From NCBI GenBank assembly GCA_002455375.1, contig DKKR01000042.1:47917-53832 (forward strand): a DNA stretch of 5,916 nucleotides, given 5' to 3'. The DNA comes from Bacteroidetes bacterium UBA6661 (GTDB taxonomy: Bacteria > Bacteroidota > Bacteroidia > AKYH767-A > OLB10). Numbering within the stretch: position 1 is the stretch's first letter; every line of letters starts with the position of its first letter. Below, in pieces: positions 1 to 5,916 of this stretch. The notes under the pieces were generated by a model. The model was given only the letters and a program-made list of their open reading frames with translations, had not been told where the DNA came from and did no database searches. The position numbers were made by a program, and so were the translations under genes.

Positions 1-1049
1 GTTGGTCGGTCTTCAACAGGTTTGGTAAATATTTGTAATAGATAACCCTCCTCATCACGGTCAACCATGATACCCCACTTTTTCAGTTCATCCAAGTCTT
101 CTTCAATAATACCTACACGTTCTTTAACGGTGTCGTAATATGAACCGGGAACATATAAAAATTCAACACCACGCTTTCGCATTTCTGTTATGGTATAAAC
201 AATATCGTCAGTTGCTACGGCAATATGCTGGCATCCCGCACCCTCGTAAAAGTCGAGGTATTCTTCTACTTGTGATTTCTTTTTTCCAATAGCCGGTTCA
301 TTAATCGGAAATTTAATGTAGCCATTACCATTGGTCATCACCTTACTCATCAATGCAGTGTATTCTGTCGAAATATCTTTGTCATCAAAAGTTATCAGAT
401 TAAAAAATCCCATTACTTCAGCATAAAATTTACTCCACACATTCATTCCACCCAACTCCACATTGCCTACCATGTGATCAATATACTTTAACCCTGTTGA
501 TGGTGGGTTGTAGTCCGATTGATACTTTTCATATCCGGGAAGAAAGACGCCTTTGTAATTTTTTCTCTCGATAAAAATATGAACTGTATCACCATAGGTA
601 TGAATTCCCGATCTGCAAACTTCACCATCTTTATCTTTGATTGATTCAGGATTGAGATAAGGTTTGGCACCGCGCTTTACGGTTTGTTCAAATGCATCAG
701 TTGCATCATCAACCCAAAGAGCAATTACTTTAACACCGTCACCATGTTTTTTAATATGATCGGCAATTGGATTAGCAGAAGTTAAAGGGGTAGTAAGCAC
801 CAAGCGAATTTTTCCTTGCTGAAGTACATAAGATGTTCTGTCGCGTACACCTGTTTCAAGTCCTGCATAGGCAAGATCCTGAAATCCGAAAGCAGTTTTG
901 TAATAATGTGCAGCCTGCTTGGCATTACCCACATAAAATTCAACATAGTCTGTTCCCAGCAGTGGAAGAAAATCCTGTGCCTGCGAAAAGATTTTAGTTG
1001 TCTCAGAGTAGTTGAAGTTTTTTACGGATGTTAGGTCGTTTGATTCCAT
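1..1049 (-). CDS. hppD: 4-hydroxyphenylpyruvate dioxygenase (3' end cut by window edge)
   Basis: This Fe(II) enzyme of the vicinal-oxygen-chelate (VOC) fold converts 4-hydroxyphenylpyruvate plus O2 to homogentisate and CO2 in cytosolic tyrosine degradation. The frame reads from ATG at 1049 to the left edge without a stop, giving 349 codons of an expected 370-380. Two VOC halves are visible, at about residues 25-165 and 185 onward. Iron ligands His192 (in YIDHMVGN) and His275 (in GCQHIAVAT) are 83 residues apart, the spacing of human His183 and His266. Substrate-pocket residues Asn250 (INEPA), Gln260, Gln274 and Gln339 (LLQIFTKP) are present. The third ligand, the Glu of the family's RPTLFxE motif, should fall about five codons beyond the edge. 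The sequence resembles the animal/Bacteroidota type more than the shorter Pseudomonas type. The gene lies 87 bp downstream of hmgA on the same strand, probably in one transcript. The start has only an A/T-rich leader and no Shine-Dalgarno site. The identity is secure; the 3' end cannot be seen. Confidence 0.97.
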   Translation of the reverse strand, partial: MESNDLTSVKNFNYSETTKIFSQAQDFLPLLGTDYVEFYVGNAKQAAHYYKTAFGFQDLAYAGLETGVRDRTSYVLQQGKIRLVLTTPLTSANPIADHIKKHGDGVKVIALWVDDATDAFEQTVKRGAKPYLNPESIKDKDGEVCRSGIHTYGDTVHIFIERKNYKGVFLPGYEKYQSDYNPPSTGLKYIDHMVGNVELGGMNVWSKFYAEVMGFFNLITFDDKDISTEYTALMSKVMTNGNGYIKFPINEPAIGKKKSQVEEYLDFYEGAGCQHIAVATDDIVYTITEMRKRGVEFLYVPGSYYDTVKERVGIIEEDLDELKKWGIMVDRDEEGYLLQIFTKPVEDRP

Positions 1050-1065
1050 ATTAAAATTTTTAATT

Positions 1066-1125
1066 ACCCCCGAAGCTCTGCTCTCCTTTGGTGGAGGTGA
1101 AAAATGAGAGAGCAGGAGCAGGGGT
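1066..1125. repeat. Imperfect inverted repeat between hmgA and hppD
   Basis: The left arm has ACCCC (1066-1070) and GCTCTGCTCTC (1075-1085). The right arm has GAGAGCAGGAGC (1108-1119) and GGGGT (1121-1125). The inner arms pair over 11 bp with one bulged base, and the outer arms over 5 bp. The loop contains CTCCTTTGGTGGAG, itself a broken palindrome. It is GC-rich in an AT-rich genome, and no T-run follows it on the minus strand, so a classical terminator is unlikely. Its build (C-rich arm, CTCCTTTGG core, G-rich arm) resembles degenerate intergenic palindromic repeats that I recall from Bacteroidota genomes; that link is from memory, not a search. In an hmgA-hppD transcript it would form a stem-loop before the hppD start, and could affect RNA stability or relative expression. 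Confidence 0.55.
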
Positions 1126-1136
1126 ATGTTGCTTCT

Positions 1137-2312
1137 TTATATTGCTTCAGACTCGTGCATGCGCCACGACTGATAATATTCTTCAATTTCAATTTCTGTT
1201 GCTGCCTTAGTAATTTTTACGGGGCTGAACGGATCAATCATTACGGCAAGTTCATTGGTTTCTTTTTTTCCAATGCTGCGTTCAATAGCTCCGGGATGCG
1301 GGCCATGAGATAATCCTCCGGGATGCAATGTTATCTGTCCCTGACGAATGTTATTTCTACTCATAAAATCACCATCAACATAATAAAGCAGTTCATCACT
1401 GTCCATGTTGCTGTGGTGATAAGGCGCAGGTATTGCCTGCGGATGATAGTCATACAATCGGGGCACAAAGGAGCACACTACAAAATTGCTCGACTGAAAT
1501 TGCTGATGTATAGGCGGAGGCATATGTATGCGTCCTGTAATGGGTTCAAAGTTGAAGATGGAAATTCCATAGGGATAAAAACATCCGTCAAAACCTACGA
1601 CATCAAAAGGATGTGTTTCGTAAATGTAGGGATAAATCAAACCACGTTTCTTGATGTTGATCAGAAATTCGCCTCTTTCATCATGTGTCTGCAAGGAATG
1701 AGGAAGTTTAAAATCACGTTCACAAAAAGGCGAGTTCTCCATAAACTGTCCATACTGATTGCGATAGCGTGCTGGTGTTTCAATTGGAGCGTGTGACTCT
1801 ATGAAAAGCAACTTATTGTCGGTGGTAGTAAAATTAATTTGATAGATGATACCTCTGGGAATAACGAGGTAGTCGCCATATTCAAAATCAATAGAACCAA
1901 ACATGGTTTTCAATATACCGCTTCCGCGATGAACAAAAAGCATTTCATCGGCATCGGCATTTTTGAAAAAATAATCTTTAGTACCTTTCATAGGTGATGC
2001 CAGACCTATTTGCATGGCATCGTTTACAAAAAGTACCTTTCTGCTTTTCAGATAATCATTTTCCGGAGCTACTTCAAAACCCAGAAAACTCCTTGCCTGA
2101 AGGTTATCTTCAACAGCAATTTCCGGTCTTACACTGTACGGCTTGCCATGATCTTTAACCATGGTAGGCGGATTAAGGTGATATACTAAGGAAGAAATTC
2201 CTGAGAATCCTTCTGTACCGAAAAGTTCCTCATGGTACAGACTGCCATTACTTTGGCGGAAAACAATATGTCTTTTGTTAGGGGTCTTACCCTGTCGTTG
2301 ATAGATGGGCAT
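1137..2312 (-). CDS. hmgA: Homogentisate 1,2-dioxygenase
   Basis: This cupin-fold Fe(II) enzyme cleaves the ring of homogentisate with O2 to give 4-maleylacetoacetate, the step after HPPD in tyrosine catabolism. I place the start at ATG 2312 (protein begins MPIYQRQGK; 391 residues). The frame also offers TTG at 2330, but the family's usual N-terminus, MP(I/F)Y followed by GKxPxKRH, supports the ATG. The proposed metal site is His300 (in YHHSNMDSDE), Glu307 and His336 (in LSHGPHPG). His300 and His336 are 36 residues apart, as are His335 and His371 of the human enzyme, and both share an LHx5H pattern. The acidic ligand sits one residue further from the first His than in human HGD, but E307 fits the cupin pattern with Gly314 seven residues later. 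At 391 residues it is shorter than the roughly 430-445-residue human and Pseudomonas enzymes, matching the short form I associate with Bacteroidota. It is followed by hppD on the same strand. No clear ribosome binding site or TAnnTTTG promoter was found upstream. Confidence 0.95.
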   Translation of the reverse strand: MPIYQRQGKTPNKRHIVFRQSNGSLYHEELFGTEGFSGISSLVYHLNPPTMVKDHGKPYSVRPEIAVEDNLQARSFLGFEVAPENDYLKSRKVLFVNDAMQIGLASPMKGTKDYFFKNADADEMLFVHRGSGILKTMFGSIDFEYGDYLVIPRGIIYQINFTTTDNKLLFIESHAPIETPARYRNQYGQFMENSPFCERDFKLPHSLQTHDERGEFLINIKKRGLIYPYIYETHPFDVVGFDGCFYPYGISIFNFEPITGRIHMPPPIHQQFQSSNFVVCSFVPRLYDYHPQAIPAPYHHSNMDSDELLYYVDGDFMSRNNIRQGQITLHPGGLSHGPHPGAIERSIGKKETNELAVMIDPFSPVKITKAATEIEIEEYYQSWRMHESEAI

Positions 2313-2358
2313 TTCAAAATATTTTTGCAAAGAGGTCGAAAATTCCCGATGTTTGATA

Positions 2359-2370
2359 TGACATTTATCA
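2359..2370. promoter_or_regulatory. Operator-like near-palindrome, copy 1 (hmgA side)
   Basis: The sequence is TGACATTTATCA, fitting TGAYATTTRTCA, whose arms TGAYA and TRTCA mirror each other with one mismatch. It lies 47 bp upstream of the hmgA ATG, where a regulator could act on hmgA-hppD transcription. A third half-like TGATA lies just before it at 2354-2358. The role is inferred only from the match to copy 2 and its position. Confidence 0.25.
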
Positions 2371-2512
2371 GTATGTAGGGTGATTTTTGGACTTTATACA
2401 AAGGAAATACTTGTCAAATAATTGAGTTCTCCTCTTTGTGTGGACAAAAAAGTTAAGCCCTTGTAATAGGAGCGTTTTTTGTGGAAAATATCTTTTAGTT
2501 TATTCCTTAACG

Positions 2513-2524
2513 TGATATTTGTCA
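2513..2524. promoter_or_regulatory. Operator-like near-palindrome, copy 2 (GNAT-like gene side)
   Basis: The sequence is TGATATTTGTCA, the same TGAYATTTRTCA pattern as at 2359-2370, with the mismatching Y/R positions swapped. It lies 51 bp upstream of the ATG at 2576, almost mirroring the distance of copy 1 from hmgA. It overlaps a near match to the Bacteroidota -7 element (GATATTTG, 2514-2521). Binding by a shared regulator is speculative. Confidence 0.25.
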
Positions 2525-2575
2525 GCACTGTATTTACTAACTGAATAATAATTAATTTCTTAATCTTGTAAGGTT

Positions 2576-4162
2576 ATGAAGAATAGAAATTTACCTTATC
2601 AGGATTTTAAATTAGTTGCACTGCCCAATAAAATTATTAAGGTATTGGCAGATGGAAATTTTTCTCAGCTAAACACTGTGGACATGGAACAATTGTTTCA
2701 TGCACTGATGTTTTTATTAGCCTATCCTCAGTCGGAGAAACAAGAGTCGTTTACTTTAAAAAAGTTAAACACCTTAACTAATGCCATCAAAAACAAAACA
2801 ACTGCATTTAAAAACAAATTACAAAACAGTGGATTGCCTTTTACTAACATGTCAGTGCAGTTTACTCATGACTGTATAATTTGGTTGCAACAGCAGCCTG
2901 ATATTAAAGTGGCTTTTCAAAATTTTGTCAATGATGAAGTAGATTTAAGTGGGTTGTTGTCGTTAACACTGAATGTTGCAGAGCGCGCAGAAACTTCTGC
3001 CGGACTCAATGCAGGTGATTTACTTGTTTCGCTTGATGTGAAACAGCCCTTGATACTGGATTTTCTGCTCAATGAATTTCAAAAGTTGTCTCAACCTTTG
3101 GTAAAAGATTATTTGTTTGATAAAGCAGGATTGCAATGTACTATAAAGCCTAAAAGCAAATTTTTTTCATTGGCTTATAATCGTTTCATCAGGAGTAAAA
3201 CATTCTACCACGAGGAGATTTTAAAAAAGTTTGATTATAAAAGTGTTTTAGATTCTGAAATCAATGATGCTGTAAGTTTATCAGAGGCGGACGAACTTGC
3301 ACTGATAAAAACAATAAAATTTGCTATGGCTCTCACCAACCGTGAGACGGATACTGTTACCTACATGGATGAAACCACCTTGCAGTATTTTGAATTGGAG
3401 AGAGGAATTTCTGTAGCCATTTATGGTATGACTTCGCAAAGGCAATTACCGTTTGAATCTTATATAGGATATACCTTGTTTAAGAACGGTTTTCCTTATG
3501 CCTATGGTGGAGGATGGGTTTTTGGTCAAAGGGCAATGTTTGGTATTAATATTTTCGAATGGTTTCGCGGAGGTGAATCCGGCTTTGTACTATGTCAGTT
3601 GCTGAGAGTATATAAGCAGGTATTTGGTGTGGAGCGTTTTGAAGTGGAACCCTATCAGTATGGACTTGATAATCCTGATGGTATTGCCAGTGGAGCATTT
3701 TGGTTTTATTACCGCTTTGGTTTCAGACCGGTGGATAGTACACTCAGAAAATTAGCTGCCGCTGAATTTGAAAAAATCACGAAGAAGAAAACATATCGTT
3801 CTTCTTCAAAAACATTACTGCGATTTACAGAGAGCATTATTGAACTTTCACTTCATTGTTCACAAAAGGTGACTATCGAAAAAGTAACAGGCAACATAAG
3901 TAAAATGATTCGAAGCCGTTTTAAAGGGAATAGATTATTGGCAGAACAAACCTGTATGAATAGTTTTTTAGATAAACTTAAAAAGGAAAAAATCACATAC
4001 AACAATCAGACAAATTTTACAGAAGTTGCCTTGTGGAGTATGGCTTTTGATTTAAAACAGAAACAAGAGTTGCAAATGCTGGCAGACATGGCTTTTATTA
4101 AACCCATTGATCCATACAGGTATCAGGCATTATTGTTGAAGTTGTTGCGTAATTTAACCTGA
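2576..4162 (+). CDS. Uncharacterised 528-residue protein with a GNAT acyltransferase-like core
   Basis: I do not recognise a named family. Residues 1-265 are polar, Leu/Lys-rich and probably helical, with no signal peptide or membrane segment, so a cytosolic protein is likely. Residues about 270-390 look like a GNAT core. A glycine/aromatic strand region (GGGWVFGQR, 311-319; GINIFEWFRGGESG, 323-336) leads into a helix, LCQLLRVYKQVFGV (339-352). Then come a strand, FEVEPYQYG (355-363), and AFWFYYRFGFRPVD (374-387), close to the GNAT signature of a Tyr-rich helix and GFxPV strand. The acyl-CoA pyrophosphate loop, usually Q/RxxGxG/A, would be R331-G-G-E-S-G336, with Glu at the first glycine, so cofactor binding is unproven. 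Residues 390-528 are again basic and helical. The start is the first ATG after an in-frame TAA at 2561. The gene is divergent from hmgA, appears monocistronic and ends 15 bp before a strong terminator. An aminoacyl- or acyl-transferase is possible; substrate and role are unknown. Confidence 0.85.
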   Translation: MKNRNLPYQDFKLVALPNKIIKVLADGNFSQLNTVDMEQLFHALMFLLAYPQSEKQESFTLKKLNTLTNAIKNKTTAFKNKLQNSGLPFTNMSVQFTHDCIIWLQQQPDIKVAFQNFVNDEVDLSGLLSLTLNVAERAETSAGLNAGDLLVSLDVKQPLILDFLLNEFQKLSQPLVKDYLFDKAGLQCTIKPKSKFFSLAYNRFIRSKTFYHEEILKKFDYKSVLDSEINDAVSLSEADELALIKTIKFAMALTNRETDTVTYMDETTLQYFELERGISVAIYGMTSQRQLPFESYIGYTLFKNGFPYAYGGGWVFGQRAMFGINIFEWFRGGESGFVLCQLLRVYKQVFGVERFEVEPYQYGLDNPDGIASGAFWFYYRFGFRPVDSTLRKLAAAEFEKITKKKTYRSSSKTLLRFTESIIELSLHCSQKVTIEKVTGNISKMIRSRFKGNRLLAEQTCMNSFLDKLKKEKITYNNQTNFTEVALWSMAFDLKQKQELQMLADMAFIKPIDPYRYQALLLKLLRNLT

Positions 4163-4173
4163 TTACACCTCAT

Positions 4174-4212
4174 AAAAAAAGCCCCTTGTTTAAAGAGGCT
4201 TTTATGGTTTTT
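4174..4212. terminator. Bidirectional intrinsic terminator
   Basis: The stem is AAAAGCCCCTT (4177-4187) against AAAGAGGCTTTT (4193-4203 forms the paired part), with one C-A mismatch and the loop GTTTA (4188-4192). Its flanks are an A-run at 4174-4180, which reads as a T-run on the minus strand, and T-rich sequence on the plus side (4200-4203 and 4207-4212). It sits between the plus-strand gene ending at 4162 and the minus-strand gene ending at 4225, so it can serve both convergent transcripts. Confidence 0.85.
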
Positions 4213-4224
4213 AAGTAATGTTAT

Positions 4225-4989
4225 CTATCGTTTAATGACCACTCTCTTGGTAAATGGTTGTCCGTTGATGGTCATTTTTAATACATATACACCATCAGGC
4301 AGTTCGGAAAGGTTGATAATTGATTTGCCATTGTTTTGTATAAAGTTGAATCTTTTTACCTCTTTACCAATGACGTTTATCACCGATATTTCTATTGCTT
4401 TCTTTTCTGCACTGCTTTCAATATTGATGGCTCCTGTTGAAATGGTGGGATAAATATTTAAAGATTCAGAAGAGATATTGTTAATGCCCACAGGACCATT
4501 AGAAATGGTTATATCGTCCAGTGCTACATTGAATCCTAAAGAGTCTTTAATGTATTCAAATTTTACCTGAATGTCGGAAGTATTTAAACTTAATGTATAA
4601 AAACTACCGGTTAGTGACACAGGGCTGTAGGTTTGAATATTTGTCCAGTTAGTACCATCGGCAGTGGTATAGATTTTAAAAGGATTCAATTGCGTGTTGC
4701 CATTTCCTTTCATGAAAAATTTCAGGTGTGTGGCATTGCTGAAAGATGGTGTGATAATGGTAGCTCCCGTTTGATTGAATTTGTAAGATGGGCATGATGT
4801 TGCACACGATCCGGCAGTGGTGTAGAAAGTTTTTCCTGCGGCAGAGGTGTCGTTCACTGTAATAGTCCAACCGGCAGGGATACTTGCAGGCAGGCCGTTA
4901 TATCCTGTAAAATCATACGATACCAGTACTTGCGAGAATACGTTGGTAGTGATTACGGCAAATGCAATTGTGAGTAGGCGTTTAATCAT
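4225..4989 (-). CDS. Secreted protein with T9SS type A sorting domain
   Basis: This 254-residue protein is exported through the Sec system and then, by family knowledge, across the outer membrane by the type IX secretion system. Residues 1-19 form a signal peptide (MIKR, hydrophobic LLTIAFAVITTNVF), with likely cleavage after VFS at Gln20. Residues about 24-165 are one beta-rich module: the SYDFTGY...IPAGWT opening, Cys62 and Cys66 close together, and ALDDITI near its end suggest a jelly-roll, MAM or choice-of-anchor-like domain. Residues about 176-254 form the sorting domain, shown by LNIYP, a VINVIGKEV strand, NLSELPDGVYVLKM and the terminal KRVVIKR. The usual YPNPxxG opening reads YPTISTG here. 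No catalytic residues or repeats are visible, so an adhesive or carbohydrate-binding surface role is only a guess. It has a promoter-like element just upstream and a shared terminator downstream, so it is probably a single-gene transcript. Confidence 0.92.
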   Translation of the reverse strand: MIKRLLTIAFAVITTNVFSQVLVSYDFTGYNGLPASIPAGWTITVNDTSAAGKTFYTTAGSCATSCPSYKFNQTGATIITPSFSNATHLKFFMKGNGNTQLNPFKIYTTADGTNWTNIQTYSPVSLTGSFYTLSLNTSDIQVKFEYIKDSLGFNVALDDITISNGPVGINNISSESLNIYPTISTGAINIESSAEKKAIEISVINVIGKEVKRFNFIQNNGKSIINLSELPDGVYVLKMTINGQPFTKRVVIKR

Positions 4990-5006
4990 GTTTTTAAATA
5001 TTTATG

Positions 5007-5014
5007 CAAATATA
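5007..5014 (-). promoter_or_regulatory. Bacteroidota-type -7 promoter element for the T9SS cargo gene
   Basis: Read on the minus strand the sequence is TATATTTG, an exact match to the Bacteroidota -7 consensus TAnnTTTG. It lies 17 bp before the ATG at 4989, implying a leader of only about 10-15 bases. The nearest -33-like TTG is at 5042-5040, leaving a 25-bp spacer that is longer than usual, so the upstream half is doubtful. The A-rich leader TTTAAAAAC directly precedes the start codon and no Shine-Dalgarno site is seen. Confidence 0.5.
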
Positions 5015-5026
5015 GCTATTGAAAAA

Positions 5027-5086
5027 TAATAAAGTGTACCAAAATGACGAAATCATTCAATGGTGTTACATATTAACACTTTATTA
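5027..5086. repeat. Cluster of three inverted repeats between fkbM-like gene and T9SS cargo gene
   Basis: The outer pair is a perfect 11-bp inverted repeat, TAATAAAGTGT (5027-5037) and ACACTTTATTA (5076-5086), with 38 bases between. Inside lie two perfect small hairpins: AATGA (5043-5047) with TCATT (5053-5057), and GTGTTA (5063-5068) with TAACAC (5074-5079). The last arm overlaps the outer right arm by four bases, so the full pairings compete. On the minus strand the outer stem is followed by TTTTTC (5026-5021), which makes it a possible terminator for the FkbM gene ending at 5108. It also lies directly upstream of the promoter-like element of the T9SS gene and covers its -33 region, so a regulatory role is an alternative. 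Confidence 0.5.
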
Positions 5087-5107
5087 GGGCGAATGTTTGG
5101 TTACATT

Positions 5108-5916
5108 TTACTTAGCTACCATATCATAATGACAATGGCTAAAGTCAGTGTTTGTGCTCAATGCAGACATGTTGTCGGTACGGTAAAATGTAGTGTAGCC
5201 TAAAGAGCACAACAAGTTGATTAATGCTAAAGCGCTGCTGTTGTTTTCTTTCAGATTATTATCATCTAATTCAATAAAGAGCAAAGGTTTGTATTTTTGA
5301 ATAGCTCCTCTGCCGCCATTGATGACAGCGTATTCAAATCCTTCAACATCAATTTTTATTAAATCAAGGTGTTCTATATTTTTTTCTGCTACAAACTGAT
5401 CAAGGGTATCAACATTAATTTTTTTGAAGGCAAAATCTTTTTCTTCTCTGATAATTCTGTTCATTCCCGGATTGTGCTCATTAACCTCATACAGTTTCAG
5501 TACTTCTTTTTTCTCGCCAAGACCAAGGTTGATAAGGTTGATATTCCTGAATTGGTTAAGTGCAATGTTTTCCTGTGCACGAATAAAAATATCGGGATGT
5601 GGTTCGAAGGAGAAAATTTGTGCAGTACCATTCATGGAGGCATAATACAATGATGTGTAGCCTATGTTTGCACCAACGTCAAATATTACTCTTGCATTTT
5701 TCAGTTCTTTTTGCACCGATTGATGTGCTGCATCTGTCAATCCCCAGTAGATAAAATGGTCAACAACATGGCTGATGTCTAATTTGTATTTTATGCCATT
5801 GCGCTCCACCATACGAATACTTCCTTTTTTAAAAAGATAGTCTGGTGGTATTACTTTTTGCAATAGTTTATTTTTCCATTTAAGGGTTAGGGTAAGCAGC
5901 AATTTTTCAAAGACGG
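5108..5916 (-). CDS. FkbM-family SAM-dependent methyltransferase (5' end cut by window edge)
   Basis: The family transfers a methyl group from S-adenosylmethionine, usually to a hydroxyl of a sugar, polyketide or other small molecule; the substrate here cannot be told. Three Rossmann-fold signatures appear in order: FDVGANIG (5683-5660; SAM-binding motif I), FSFEPHPD about 25 residues later (acidic residue expected to hold the ribose), and DLIKIDVEGFEYAVINGG (core FkbM motif). About 264 residues follow the first possible alternative start, TTG at 5902. However, the frame stays open through VFEK to the right edge, and family members begin with a similar basic helix plus (K)KGxIRxVERNGI, so the true start is probably outside the window. 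ATG at 5812 would cut off this conserved segment. The protein has no signal peptide in view. Relatives often lie in surface-polysaccharide gene clusters, but only unrelated genes are visible here. Confidence 0.93.
   Translation of the reverse strand, partial: VFEKLLLTLTLKWKNKLLQKVIPPDYLFKKGSIRMVERNGIKYKLDISHVVDHFIYWGLTDAAHQSVQKELKNARVIFDVGANIGYTSLYYASMNGTAQIFSFEPHPDIFIRAQENIALNQFRNINLINLGLGEKKEVLKLYEVNEHNPGMNRIIREEKDFAFKKINVDTLDQFVAEKNIEHLDLIKIDVEGFEYAVINGGRGAIQKYKPLLFIELDDNNLKENNSSALALINLLCSLGYTTFYRTDNMSALSTNTDFSHCHYDMVAK

Larger units (their letters stand above)
2313..2575. promoter_or_regulatory. Divergent intergenic region between hmgA and the GNAT-like gene
   Basis: This 263-bp region must carry the promoters for both divergent genes. 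I found no exact TAnnTTTG element on either strand. The near matches on the plus strand have one mismatch each: GATATTTG at 2514-2521 and TAATCTTG at 2561-2568, the latter only 7 bases before the ATG at 2576. AAGG at 2570-2573 is too close to that ATG to act as a normal Shine-Dalgarno site. Two similar 12-bp near-palindromes lie inside and are listed separately. No open frame here looks like a gene. Confidence 0.5.

Noticed and set aside
1323..1796. A 157-codon open frame on the plus strand.
   Set aside because: It lies wholly antisense to hmgA, which is certain from its conserved motifs. Its translation has no recognisable domain and it has no start context, so it is a coding shadow.
2313..2330. 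Use of TTG at 2330 as the hmgA start, adding six residues.
   Set aside because: The ATG at 2312 gives the family's usual MPIY...GKxPxKRH N-terminus, and the extra residues have no counterpart in the family that I know of.
2186..2401. A 71-codon minus-strand frame overlapping the hmgA start and upstream region.
   Set aside because: It is out of frame with hmgA, overlaps its conserved N-terminus and resembles no known leader peptide. I see no run of Tyr or Phe codons that would suggest attenuation.
2435..2448. Small perfect inverted repeat TTTGT-GTGG-ACAAA in the divergent intergenic region, with a partly similar TTTTTTGTGGAAAA at 2474-2487.
   Set aside because: A 5-bp stem and loose similarity are expected by chance in AT-rich DNA. 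The position is not clearly tied to a promoter, and no T-run terminator geometry fits a gene end.
5369..5653. Two overlapping plus-strand open frames (5369-5653 and 5424-5645).
   Set aside because: Both are antisense to the FkbM methyltransferase motifs, and their Phe/Lys-rich translations are typical of reverse-strand shadows.
1..5916. A single gene cluster or defence-type system linking all genes in the window.
   Set aside because: Strands alternate, a strong terminator divides the convergent genes, and apart from hppD-hmgA no two products share a pathway. No nuclease, toxin, reverse transcriptase, CRISPR repeat or mobile-element end was seen.

Overview
The window looks like chromosomal DNA of a Bacteroidota bacterium. 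The evidence is a secreted protein with a type IX secretion (T9SS) C-terminal domain, A/T-rich start regions without clear Shine-Dalgarno sites, one exact TAnnTTTG promoter element, and an HPPD of the animal/Bacteroidota type. The genus cannot be fixed from this sequence. I see no tRNA, rRNA, insertion sequence, phage gene or CRISPR array.

Layout. (1) From the left edge to 2312, on the minus strand, lie two consecutive tyrosine-degradation genes. hmgA (homogentisate 1,2-dioxygenase, 2312 to 1137) comes first in transcription order and hppD (4-hydroxyphenylpyruvate dioxygenase, 1049 to beyond the left edge) second. An 87-bp gap with an imperfect inverted repeat separates them. (2) A divergent 263-bp intergenic region (2313-2575) holds two copies of a 12-bp near-palindrome. 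(3) A plus-strand gene, 2576-4162, encodes a 528-residue protein of unrecognised family. Its middle part reads like a GNAT acyltransferase core between two long, probably helical segments. (4) A hairpin at 4177-4203 with A/T runs on both sides is a good bidirectional terminator between convergent genes. (5) On the minus strand, 4989-4225 encodes a small secreted T9SS cargo protein with its own promoter-like element. (6) A short intergenic region (4990-5107) is unusually rich in inverted repeats. (7) At the right edge, on the minus strand, is a FkbM-family methyltransferase whose start lies outside the window.

How the genes work together. The only clear functional unit is hppD-hmgA: HPPD converts 4-hydroxyphenylpyruvate to homogentisate, and HmgA opens its ring to maleylacetoacetate. 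The later steps (isomerase, fumarylacetoacetase) are not in the window. The GNAT-like gene, the T9SS cargo and the FkbM methyltransferase have no evident link to that pathway or to each other. I do not see a convincing new multi-gene system. The best candidates for novelty are the GNAT-like protein and the inverted-repeat cluster at 5027-5086.
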